Shown in pieces: positions 34,510 to 42,530 of a DNA stretch of 64,000 bases. This DNA is from Pustulibacterium marinum (lineage in GTDB: Bacteria; Bacteroidota; Bacteroidia; Flavobacteriales; Flavobacteriaceae), in assembly GCF_900116665.1 (NCBI RefSeq), contig NZ_FPBK01000001.1:248001-312000 (forward strand), written 5' to 3'. Within the stretch, counting starts at the first letter, position 1. The number at the start of each line of letters is the position of its first letter. The position numbers and the translations under genes were made by a program. The notes under the pieces were generated by a model that worked only from the letters and a program-made list of their open reading frames with translations, had not been told where the DNA came from and did no database searches.

Positions 34510-35862
34510 ATGATGAGAAAGAAACTTGCATTATTTGTAGCTGTTGCTGGTATGTTCGGGGTTACCGAAGTTGCCGCTCAAAATCCAGAATGTAATACCA
34601 ATTTATCTTTGTATGTTCAGGATGCAAAAGTGAAAAACTACGATGCAGCTTACGAACCTTGGAAAATGGTTTATGAAAATTGCCCAGACCTTCACTATGC
34701 AAACTTTGTATATGGTGAGCGTATTCTTGAGCACAAAATGGAATCTGACGCAGCAAACAAAGATCAATATGTTCAAGATCTTTTAGGGTTGTATGATGGT
34801 TATTACAAATATTTTGGACCAGAAGCAGGTAAAAAGAAAAAATATTACTACAGCGAAATGGTTAGTGATAAAGTGAAATTAATGAACTCTGAAGGTTTGG
34901 GGACAGATCAAGAGATTTATGATATGGTTCACGAAGCACTACAAAAAGATAAAGATAATTTAACCAGTGAGCTAGTGTTGTATATCTACTTCAAGAAAAC
35001 AGTAGATTTATACAAAGCAGAACAATTAGATCTTCAAGTTGTTTTTGATACATACGATGATGTTTCTGAAAGAATTGAAGAATTAAGAAACGACTTAGCT
35101 AAAACAATGAACCCACTTGTAGAAAAGCAAGAAGCTGGTACAGAGTTAACAGCTAAAGAAGCTAAAACATTGTCAAGATCAGAGAAAATCATGAGTAACT
35201 ATAATGATATCTCTGGAAGTTTAGACTCTTATTTAGGTCAGTTAGCTGATTGTGATAACTTAATTCCTCTTTATGAGAAGAATTTTGAGGCAAACAAATC
35301 AGACGAAGAATGGTTGAACCGTGCAGCTTCTAGAATGACAGAGAAAGAATGTACAGATTCTGAGTTGTATGTTAAGATTGTTGAGCAATTACATTCTTTA
35401 CATCCATCAGCTTCTTCAGCAAGATTCCTTGGGGTTATTGCTTATAAAAAAGGAGATAAGCAAGGTGCAATCAAGTGGTTTAAGGAGTCTATTGAATTAG
35501 AGGGAGATAAATTTAAAAAATCTAAAACAGCATTACAGATTGCAGGATTGTACTCTGGTTCAGCTTCAGCTAACTGGGCAAGAGAGGCATTAAAATATAA
35601 CCCTTCAAACAATAAAGCTTGGAGTATTATAGCACATGCTTACGCAGATTCTGCTAACAGTTGTGGTTCTACAACTTTTGAGAAGAAAGCAGTATATTGG
35701 TTAGCGGCAGAAGCTGCGAGAAAAGGTGGAGATACCAAATTGGCAAACACCTATGAAAAGTATGCTCCTACAAAAACTGAGATTTTTGATGCTAACATGT
35801 CTGGAAAAACTCTTAAAATAGGATGTTGGATCAACAGATCTGTTAAAGTTCCTAGTTTATAA
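34510..35862 (+). CDS. Secreted tetratricopeptide-repeat protein
   Basis: 450 residues with signal peptide (ends EVAAQ), so periplasmic. TPR-like helical pairs are seen at about 40-75 (YDAAYEPWKMVYENCPDLHYANF) and, best, at about 295-380 (ARFLGVIAYKKGDKQGAIKWFKESIEL, then NPSNNKAWSIIAHAYADS). The middle is highly charged and helical. The last 25 residues form a separate non-helical end with GCWINRSVKVPSL. Scaffold role likely. It lies between an outer-membrane barrel (16 nt) and lptC (1 nt). Start may be the second of two adjacent ATGs. Confidence 0.88.
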   Translation: MMRKKLALFVAVAGMFGVTEVAAQNPECNTNLSLYVQDAKVKNYDAAYEPWKMVYENCPDLHYANFVYGERILEHKMESDAANKDQYVQDLLGLYDGYYKYFGPEAGKKKKYYYSEMVSDKVKLMNSEGLGTDQEIYDMVHEALQKDKDNLTSELVLYIYFKKTVDLYKAEQLDLQVVFDTYDDVSERIEELRNDLAKTMNPLVEKQEAGTELTAKEAKTLSRSEKIMSNYNDISGSLDSYLGQLADCDNLIPLYEKNFEANKSDEEWLNRAASRMTEKECTDSELYVKIVEQLHSLHPSASSARFLGVIAYKKGDKQGAIKWFKESIELEGDKFKKSKTALQIAGLYSGSASANWAREALKYNPSNNKAWSIIAHAYADSANSCGSTTFEKKAVYWLAAEAARKGGDTKLANTYEKYAPTKTEIFDANMSGKTLKIGCWINRSVKVPSL

Positions 35863-35863
35863 G

Positions 35864-36433
35864 ATGTTAAACATCATAAAGCATAAATTTACTTTCATTG
35901 TCACAGCTTTTGCTGTGACAATGTTTTTTTCATGCGAAAACAATTTAAGCGAATTACAAAAATTGAACCTACAAGAAAAATTTCCGGTAGGTGAAGCAGT
36001 CAACTTTAAGCTTACTTATACAGACTCTACAAGGGTCAAAGCAATTCTTACAAGTCCACTAAACTATGATTATAGCAATCAAGAGTTTGGGTATTCAGAG
36101 TTCCCAAACGGCTTACACATAGATTTCTTTGACGACAATCAAAACAAAACCACGGTAGATGCTAATTATGGTATTTTGTATAACGATACCAATTTGGTAG
36201 AACTTCAAGATAGCGTGGTAATCAAAACGCATGAAGGTAAAATTTTGAAAACCAATAAGCTATTTTGGGATCAAAAAGATGAGTGGATTTATACCGATGA
36301 GGCGTTTCAATTTACAGATCCTGTAGAAGGCACGGTCATGAATGGAGTAGGAATGGATTTTAATAGAGATTTTACCATCGTAAATGCTCATGAAACCACA
36401 GGAGTAATGTATTTAAATGGAGAAGAAAAATGA
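35864..36433 (+). CDS. lptC: LPS export periplasmic protein LptC, lipoprotein form
   Basis: Links the LptB2FG extractor to the periplasmic LPS bridge. 189 residues. The N-terminus is a hydrophobic segment ending in lipobox FFSC, so this homologue looks lipidated rather than held by an uncleaved helix. The rest is the beta-jellyroll family pattern: FTLTYTDS-like strand (FKLTYTDSTRVKAIL), DFFDDNQNKTTVDANYGI, LVELQDSVVIKTHEGKILKT, TNKLFWDQKDEWIYTDE and GTVMNGVGMDFNRDF. The stop codon overlaps the next start (ATGATG). The signal-peptide coding part contains a perfect terminator-like hairpin (35896-35930). Confidence 0.92.
   Translation: MLNIIKHKFTFIVTAFAVTMFFSCENNLSELQKLNLQEKFPVGEAVNFKLTYTDSTRVKAILTSPLNYDYSNQEFGYSEFPNGLHIDFFDDNQNKTTVDANYGILYNDTNLVELQDSVVIKTHEGKILKTNKLFWDQKDEWIYTDEAFQFTDPVEGTVMNGVGMDFNRDFTIVNAHETTGVMYLNGEEK
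35896..35930 (+). terminator. Terminator-like hairpin inside lptC (possible attenuator)
   Basis: CATTGTCACAGC (35896-35907) pairs perfectly with GCTGTGACAATG (35912-35923) around a TTTT loop and is followed by seven T (35924-35930). It has the full layout of a rho-independent terminator but lies 33-67 nt inside the lptC coding sequence, within codons for the signal peptide. Confidence 0.6.
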
Positions 36434-36624
36434 TGAAATTTTTAAAAATATTTGAAGTAGTATATTTAGTTATAGCTATTATTTCTATATTCGAAGTTAT
36501 AAGAAGTTGGGGCGCAGATAGCGATAGAGCTTATTTGTTCCTGCTTTTTGGAGTAGTTTCTTTAGGAATGTTTTTCTTCAGAAGATTCTACAGAAAACGT
36601 ATCGAAAAAAGGAAGCAACAATAA
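36430..36624 (+). CDS. Small two-helix membrane protein, unknown
   Basis: 64 residues: two predicted transmembrane helices (VVYLVIAIISIFEVI and YLFLLFGVVSLGMFFF) and a strongly basic C-terminal tail (RRFYRKRIEKRKQQ), which by the positive-inside rule would face the cytoplasm. The ATG overlaps the lptC stop codon and the next gene starts 3 nt after its stop, so it is firmly in the operon. Function unknown. Confidence 0.8.
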   Translation: MMKFLKIFEVVYLVIAIISIFEVIRSWGADSDRAYLFLLFGVVSLGMFFFRRFYRKRIEKRKQQ

Positions 36625-36627
36625 ATT

Positions 36628-37872
36628 ATGGAAATCTCCATTATCGTCATTTGTCTACTACTTTCCGCATTCTTTTCCGGAATGGAGATTGCCTATGTTT
36701 CCAGCAATAAAATTCATATAGAAATTGAGAAAAAGCAAGAAGGTTTCCTTGCAGCTGTACTTACCAAATTAACCAAAAGGCCTTCTAAATATATTGCTAC
36801 CATGTTGGTGGGTAATAATTTGGCTTTGGTAATTTATGGTTTTTATATGGGAGATTTGGTAACAGCCATGTTACCCGCTCAGTTGCAAAACATTTTGGTG
36901 CAGACAGTGATTTCTACTTTAATCATTTTAATTACTGCAGAATTTCTTCCCAAAGTATTCTTTCAGATTTATGCCAATAAACTGCTGAAATTTTTTGCAG
37001 TTCCTGCCTATCTCTTCTATGTTTTATTTGGTGTGATTACTGAATTTATCATTTGGATATCAGATATCATTCTAAAATACATTTTCAAAACTGAAGGTGA
37101 CAACGTTCAATTAGCGTTTTCCAAAATAGAACTAGGAGATTATATATCTGAACAAATGGAATCTGTGGATGAAGGAGAGAATGTAGATTCGGAAATTCAA
37201 ATTTTTCAGAATGCATTGGAGTTTTCAGAAGTGAAAGCACGTGATGTAATGATTCCACGAACCGAAATTACGGCTGTAGAAATAGACGATAGCATTAAAA
37301 TGGTAACTAATCTTTTTACAGATAGTGGTTATTCAAAGATTTTGGTCTATGAAGAATCTATAGATGATATTGTAGGCTATGTGCATTCATTTGATATGTT
37401 CAAAAGACCAAAAGACATTAAGAGTGTTTTAATGCCCGTAGGTTTTGTTCCTGAAACCATGCTCATAAGTGAAATTTTAAATGTGCTTATCAAAAAGAGA
37501 AAGAGTATCGCAGTAGTTATAGATGAGTATGGCGGTACTTCTGGTATTTTAACTGTGGAAGACATTGTAGAAGAATTGTTTGGGGAAATAGAGGATGAAC
37601 ATGATGTTACAGAATTTATAGAAGAGCAATTAGCTGAAAATGAGTTCAAATTCTCTGCGCGTTTAGAAGTTGACTATATCAATGAAAATTACAAAATAGA
37701 TATTCCTGAAAGCGAAAATTACGGTACTTTGGGAGGTTTTATCATGAATCATACAGGTGAAATTCCTCAACAAAATGAGGTGATTACCATTGAAAACTTT
37801 CGATTTAAAATCCTGGATGTAGCCGAAACCAGAATAAAATTGGTACACCTTCACATTCTTGAAGAAGATTAG
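36628..37872 (+). CDS. CNNM/CBS-domain membrane protein (CorC/HlyC-type)
   Basis: 414 residues. An N-terminal CNNM (DUF21) membrane domain with about four helices (residues 1-140; first helix IIVICLLLSAFFSGMEIAYVS) is followed by two CBS domains (about 200-330, RDVMIPRTEITAVE and KRKSIAVVIDEYGGTSGI) and a C-terminal CorC/HlyC transporter-associated domain (GTLGGFIMNHTGEIPQ). Relatives affect Mg or Co transport; the old name hemolysin is misleading. The substrate is not established here. 95 nt separate it from ppiD. Confidence 0.93.
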   Translation: MEISIIVICLLLSAFFSGMEIAYVSSNKIHIEIEKKQEGFLAAVLTKLTKRPSKYIATMLVGNNLALVIYGFYMGDLVTAMLPAQLQNILVQTVISTLIILITAEFLPKVFFQIYANKLLKFFAVPAYLFYVLFGVITEFIIWISDIILKYIFKTEGDNVQLAFSKIELGDYISEQMESVDEGENVDSEIQIFQNALEFSEVKARDVMIPRTEITAVEIDDSIKMVTNLFTDSGYSKILVYEESIDDIVGYVHSFDMFKRPKDIKSVLMPVGFVPETMLISEILNVLIKKRKSIAVVIDEYGGTSGILTVEDIVEELFGEIEDEHDVTEFIEEQLAENEFKFSARLEVDYINENYKIDIPESENYGTLGGFIMNHTGEIPQQNEVITIENFRFKILDVAETRIKLVHLHILEED

Positions 37873-37967
37873 TTTTTTAAAAAAACTTGAATAAAACATT
37901 TTGGCTTTTATTATTTCAAAGAAAATGGTATTTTCGCCCACATTAATTTTATAATTATATTAACAAA

Positions 37968-40082
37968 ATGGCAGTTCTTGAGAAAATTAGAAAGCGCTCT
38001 TTATTGCTAATTGCTCTTATCGGATTCGCGCTTTTTGCGTTCATTATTTCCGATCTAGTAGGAAAAGGTAGTTTTACAGTGTTTCAGAATAGAAATATTG
38101 GAGAGGTCAATGGAGACCCAATCAGTAATACAGACTTTAGAGAAAAAGTAGAGTTAACTATGAAAGGTATGGGAGCCAACGCGTCTACCATGTCTGCAGT
38201 AAATTCTGTTTGGAATAGAGAAGTTAACAATAGAATTTTAGAACAAGAATTCGAAAAATTAGGAATCAATGTTTCTGGAGAGCGTATCATCAACTTGGTG
38301 AAAAATAATCCTCAGGTAACAAGTAGCCCAATGTTTCAGAATGAAAATGGAGTTTTTGACGCTCAAAAATTCATTGATTATATCGCAGATCTTAAAGCAT
38401 CATCTCCACAAGCATATGAGCAGTGGAAAATGCAAGAAGAATCAATTATTACCAATGCTAAGCAAGAAACGTATTATTCGTTAATCAAAGCGGGTCTTGG
38501 AGTAACAGAGAAAGAAGGAGAAGCTACGTATGCTGAAGAAGGAAATGAAGTTACTTTTAAATATTTACAAGTGCCTTATACTTCAATTGCAGATTCTACT
38601 ATCGCTGTTTCAGATAGCGAAATCAAATCGTATATCAATGAACATAAAGATGAATTTGAAAATGGCGCAAATCGCAATGCGAGATTTGTAATTTTCAAAG
38701 AAGAGGCTTCTGATAATGATGTTAAATCCACTGAAGAAGATTTAGCTAAATTATTAAATGATACCAAAGTTTTTGAAAACGGAAAAGAAGTAACTGTAGC
38801 TGGTTTTAGAGATACTCAAGACGTAGCCGCATTCGTTTCTGAGAATTCTGATATTAGTTATGACACTACTTATGTTGTAAAAAGTAAATTACCAGCAAAA
38901 TTTGCAGATACATTGTACAATCTTTCTGTTGGAGAAATTTATGGTCCTTACAAAGATGGTGATTACTTCAAAATTTCTAGAATGGTAGGTAAAAAACCAA
39001 ACGGAAGTGTGAAGGCTAGTCATATTCTTATTTCTTATGAAGGAATTGAAAGAGTTCAGGCAAAAGAATCAAGAACGAAAGAAGAAGCAAAAGCTTTAGC
39101 AGATGAAATCTTAGCAAAAGCAAAGAAATCTGGTGCAGATTTTGGTGAATTGGCAAAAGAATATTCAGAAGATCCAGGTTCTGCTTCTAAAGGTGGAACG
39201 TATGATAATATTGTTCCTGGACAAATGGTTCCTGAATTCAATGACTTCATTTTTGATGAACCAATTGGTTCTATAGGAGTTGTAGAAACAGATTTTGGTT
39301 ACCATGTAATCAAAGTAGAAGATAAATATGAAACTGTAAATGTTGCTACGGTTGCAAGAAAGATCGATGCTTCTGAAGAAACAATTGGAGAGTTGTACAA
39401 CAATTCAAATCAGTTTGTATATCAAGTAACAGAAGAAGGTAAAGATTTTGAAGAAGCTGCAAAAGCAGGAGATTTCCGTGTAAGAGTTGCTGCAAATGTT
39501 GAAGAATTAGGTGGCGGTTTACCAGGAATCAACAATCAAAGAGGTATTGTTCGTTGGTTGTTTGAAGATGCTACTTCTGTTGGTGATGTTAAAAAATTCA
39601 ATATTCCTTCAGGATATGTTGTAGTTCAATTAACAGGAATCAATAAAGAAGGAACTCAATCTGTAGAAGCTGCAAGAGCTACGGTAGAGCCTATCTTAAG
39701 ACAGGAGAAGAAAGCTAAGCAAATTCTTGAAAAAGGTAAAGGAAAATCTTGGGATGAACTTGCTGATCTTTTCAATGTGAGATCACGTATGGCTTCAAAA
39801 GTAACTTTAGCAAACCCAACAATTTCTGGTGCAGGATCTGAGCCAGCTGTAGTGGGTACCGCTTTTGGACTTGAAGCAGGAAAAACTTCTGGTTTAATTG
39901 AAGGAGAAAAAGGGGTTTACATGATTGAAGTAAATGCTAAAAACGAAGCTCCAAAATTAGAGAACTATACAGTGTATAGAAATACGTTAAAAGATCAAAA
40001 CGTAACAAAATATAGTACTTCGGTAGTAAATGCATTGAAAGAATCTGCAGATATCGAAGATAACAGAGCAACTTTCTATTAA
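37968..40082 (+). CDS. PpiD/SurA-type peptidyl-prolyl isomerase
   Basis: Periplasmic folding factor for envelope proteins. 704 residues. One N-terminal membrane anchor (LLLIALIGFALFAFIISDL), a SurA_N-like chaperone region (about 60-190, with NREVNNRILEQEFEKLGI), a parvulin domain (about 345-455: VKASHILISYEG, FGELAKEYSEDPGSASKGG, GYHVIKVEDKY) and a second, degenerate parvulin-like part toward the end. It is 95 nt after the CBS protein and may share its transcript. A bidirectional terminator follows at 40102-40136. Confidence 0.93.
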   Translation: MAVLEKIRKRSLLLIALIGFALFAFIISDLVGKGSFTVFQNRNIGEVNGDPISNTDFREKVELTMKGMGANASTMSAVNSVWNREVNNRILEQEFEKLGINVSGERIINLVKNNPQVTSSPMFQNENGVFDAQKFIDYIADLKASSPQAYEQWKMQEESIITNAKQETYYSLIKAGLGVTEKEGEATYAEEGNEVTFKYLQVPYTSIADSTIAVSDSEIKSYINEHKDEFENGANRNARFVIFKEEASDNDVKSTEEDLAKLLNDTKVFENGKEVTVAGFRDTQDVAAFVSENSDISYDTTYVVKSKLPAKFADTLYNLSVGEIYGPYKDGDYFKISRMVGKKPNGSVKASHILISYEGIERVQAKESRTKEEAKALADEILAKAKKSGADFGELAKEYSEDPGSASKGGTYDNIVPGQMVPEFNDFIFDEPIGSIGVVETDFGYHVIKVEDKYETVNVATVARKIDASEETIGELYNNSNQFVYQVTEEGKDFEEAAKAGDFRVRVAANVEELGGGLPGINNQRGIVRWLFEDATSVGDVKKFNIPSGYVVVQLTGINKEGTQSVEAARATVEPILRQEKKAKQILEKGKGKSWDELADLFNVRSRMASKVTLANPTISGAGSEPAVVGTAFGLEAGKTSGLIEGEKGVYMIEVNAKNEAPKLENYTVYRNTLKDQNVTKYSTSVVNALKESADIEDNRATFY

Positions 40083-40101
40083 TAGAAAGCTTTCCTTAAA
40101 A

Positions 40102-40136
40102 CAAAAAAACCTCTTGAATTTCAAGAGGTTTTTTGT
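40102..40136. terminator. Bidirectional intrinsic terminator
   Basis: ACCTCTTGAA at 40109-40118 pairs with TTCAAGAGGT at 40120-40129, extended by flanking A and T tracts. It lies between convergent ppiD and the GHMP kinase gene. Confidence 0.88.
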
Positions 40137-40152
40137 TTATAAAAGGTTCTAA

Positions 40153-41052
40153 TTAAAGAATCATTTCTTGGTACGTTAGAACGGTTTCAAAACCTTTCTT
40201 TTTGAAATATGCCGGAGTATTTTCATTGCCGGTTGCTAAGATAAAATCTCCACCCCAAGCCCCTAAGCTTTTAATGCTTCCCCAATAATCTTCGAAAAAG
40301 AGGTTTTTCACTTTTTTAAGCTGAAGGAAGTTTGAAATTAAGTTTTCATGTTCGTCTATTATTTCTTCAAAATCTGATAATGAAACACTGTTGGTTGCGG
40401 CCATAGATAATGCAGAAATCTTCTGAATCAATTCATTTTTATCAGTTTTCAAAGCTCTGTAATGCTGTATTCCTTCTTTACTGTCTTGTTTTTGATTCAA
40501 GTGAACAAAGTAGAGTTGATCTGAAAATGTTGGTTTAAAATCCAACGGTTGAATTACAGGTTTTTGATCTTGAATTTGATACGTTATAGCAGTATTATTT
40601 TGAGCGCAAGCAATGTCATAGCCGCTTCCTTTAAATGAGTTCCAAAGTAATTGAAAGGCATCAATTTTTGCCCATGAAGCTATATTGTTGATGAGGGTTG
40701 ATGATGTGCCTAAACCCCAATTTCTAGGGAATGTTAATTCGGTTTTTACTACCGCACCTTTTTGTAAAAAATCAGGGTTGAAATTTCTAGCTGTTGTTAA
40801 GATCTCCACTAGCGTTTTCGCTTTTTCTACATCACTAGTTTCAATTACTCGTAAATGATTGCCAAGTTCAATTTGAACCTGAAACCATTCAGAATTAAGA
40901 TCATCGTAGCTTTTCCAGTTTAAAATATGAGAATCATTTGATTCATACTCCAAGGATTGTCCAAATTTTGTAGGTAACGCAAAAGTTAATGCGCCATCTA
41001 GTACTGCATATTCTCCGGTGATTAATAACTTTCCGTTGCTATAAAATTTCAT
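40153..41052 (-). CDS. GYDIA-family GHMP kinase
   Basis: 299 residues. The GHMP start KLLITGEYAVLDGALTFALP and ATP loop NWGLGTSSTL (residues 111-120) are present, and the family hallmark GYDIA is at 144-148. This is a Bacteroidota group of unassigned substrate. The start codon overlaps the HMG-CoA reductase stop (ATGA, 4 nt), so the two are co-translated. That context places it in the mevalonate pathway; the otherwise missing phosphomevalonate kinase is a plausible role, but this is inference. Confidence 0.9.
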   Translation of the reverse strand: MKFYSNGKLLITGEYAVLDGALTFALPTKFGQSLEYESNDSHILNWKSYDDLNSEWFQVQIELGNHLRVIETSDVEKAKTLVEILTTARNFNPDFLQKGAVVKTELTFPRNWGLGTSSTLINNIASWAKIDAFQLLWNSFKGSGYDIACAQNNTAITYQIQDQKPVIQPLDFKPTFSDQLYFVHLNQKQDSKEGIQHYRALKTDKNELIQKISALSMAATNSVSLSDFEEIIDEHENLISNFLQLKKVKNLFFEDYWGSIKSLGAWGGDFILATGNENTPAYFKKKGFETVLTYQEMIL

Positions 41053-42371
41053 GAATTACTTCTTAATTTTTCGAATTCCGCTACAACATTACTATGTGTG
41101 GCTGTTTTATCTTTAAAGTAATTTACAAAGTATTTTTTCTCTTCTTCGGTAGCTCCCAATTGATTTAGAATGTTCAATAAGTGCATTTTCATATGTCCTT
41201 TTTGAATTCCGGAAGTGATTAAACTTCTTACGGCTCCAAAATTTTGAGCTAAACCGGCTACTGCTGTTATTTCCATCAATTGTTTCGCATTTGGATTTTC
41301 TAGCATTTCCAACGCTATTTTAACCATAGGGTGTAATTTGGTCAATCCGCCAACGGTTCCCATGGCTAATGGAATTTCAATCCAAAATTTAAAAATATTA
41401 TTTTCTATCGTAGCGTGGGTTAAACTTGCATAGGATCCGTTTTTAGCGGCGTATGCATGAGCGGCTGCTTCTATGGCTCTAAAATCGTTTCCGGTTGCTA
41501 AAACTACCGCGTCAATACCATTCATGATGCCTTTGTTGTGCGTTACGGCTCTATAAGGTTCTATTTTGGCAATATTCACAGCTCTTACAAACTTTTCGGC
41601 AAATTCTTGAGGAGAAATGTCTTTGTCTTCATTTAAGTCTTCAACGGGACAGGAAACCGTTGCGCGCACCACGCAATTTGGAACGTAGTTAGAAAGAATA
41701 CTCATTACTATTTGAATGTGTTTTTCTTCTTCAGAGAATTCACTAAAATGAAGAGCTTCTTCCTTGAATGTTTTGGCAAAGCCTTCCAAACATGAGTTGA
41801 TGAAATTAGCGCCCATGGCATCCAAAGTTTCAAACGTGCAATGTAGTTGATAGTAGTTGGCAAGTTTATCAGTCTTGTCTTTTAGGGTAATTCCTGTAAC
41901 GCCACCACCGCGTTTTTCCATATTTGTGGTGATTTCGGAAACCGAATGCATCAATTTGGGCATTACAATTTGAAAATACTTTTTAAGTTTCTCTACATCG
42001 CCATGATACATAAAATGAACCTGACCAATTTTTTCGGTTCCAAGGATTTCAGTTTTAAAGCCGCCTCTGTTTAGCCAGAATTTGGCAGCTTTACTCGCTG
42101 CAGCAACTACGGAGCTTTCTTCGATTGCCATTGGAATACTATATAACTTTTCATTGATCAAAAAATTAGGAGCAATTCCGATAGGTAAAAAAAAGTTGCT
42201 TATAGTGTTTTCTATAAATTCGTCATGCAATTTTTGCAGGGTTGCATCATTGTGCCAATAGGTTTTCAACGTTTCTTTTGCAGCTTTAGCATCATTAAAA
42301 TATGTTTGCGTAAGCCAGTCTATTTTTTCCTCTTTAGATAATTTTGAAAATCCCTGTATTGGTTGTTTCAT
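41049..42371 (-). CDS. mvaA: Hydroxymethylglutaryl-CoA reductase, class II type
   Basis: Reduces HMG-CoA to mevalonate (class II enzymes can also work in reverse). From the ATG at 42371 the product has 440 residues; the longer frame would start at TTG. Motifs: PMAIEESSVVAAASKAAKFW (catalytic Glu), DAMGANFINSCLEG, the catalytic lysine in THNKGIMNGIDAV, LATGNDFRAIEAAAHAYA and GTVGGLTKLHP. Linked by a 4-nt overlap to the GYDIA kinase. A TATCTTTG -7 element lies 17 nt upstream of the ATG. Confidence 0.95.
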   Translation of the reverse strand: MKQPIQGFSKLSKEEKIDWLTQTYFNDAKAAKETLKTYWHNDATLQKLHDEFIENTISNFFLPIGIAPNFLINEKLYSIPMAIEESSVVAAASKAAKFWLNRGGFKTEILGTEKIGQVHFMYHGDVEKLKKYFQIVMPKLMHSVSEITTNMEKRGGGVTGITLKDKTDKLANYYQLHCTFETLDAMGANFINSCLEGFAKTFKEEALHFSEFSEEEKHIQIVMSILSNYVPNCVVRATVSCPVEDLNEDKDISPQEFAEKFVRAVNIAKIEPYRAVTHNKGIMNGIDAVVLATGNDFRAIEAAAHAYAAKNGSYASLTHATIENNIFKFWIEIPLAMGTVGGLTKLHPMVKIALEMLENPNAKQLMEITAVAGLAQNFGAVRSLITSGIQKGHMKMHLLNILNQLGATEEEKKYFVNYFKDKTATHSNVVAEFEKLRSNS

Positions 42372-42388
42372 GTACGTCAAATTTTTTG

Positions 42389-42396
42389 CAAAGATA
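42389..42396 (-). promoter_or_regulatory. -7 promoter element of the HMG-CoA reductase operon
   Basis: TATCTTTG on the minus strand, 17 nt before the ATG at 42371. The same octamer lies upstream of the other mevalonate cluster (26551-26558). Confidence 0.5.
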
Positions 42397-42530
42397 CAAT
42401 TATTGTAGGGTCTTGTTACTTCTTAAATGCTCGCTGCCAATATTTCCGAATCGTTAACGTTTAACTAAAAAAGTTTAATAATTTGTGAAATAATTAGTAA
42501 ACTTGGGACTTTTATAAAATATACCACTTG

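Noticed and set aside
37864-37890. AGTTTTTT/AAAAAACT palindrome after the CBS gene as a terminator
   Set aside because: All A-T with no loop; too weak to call, so ppiD may still be co-transcribed.
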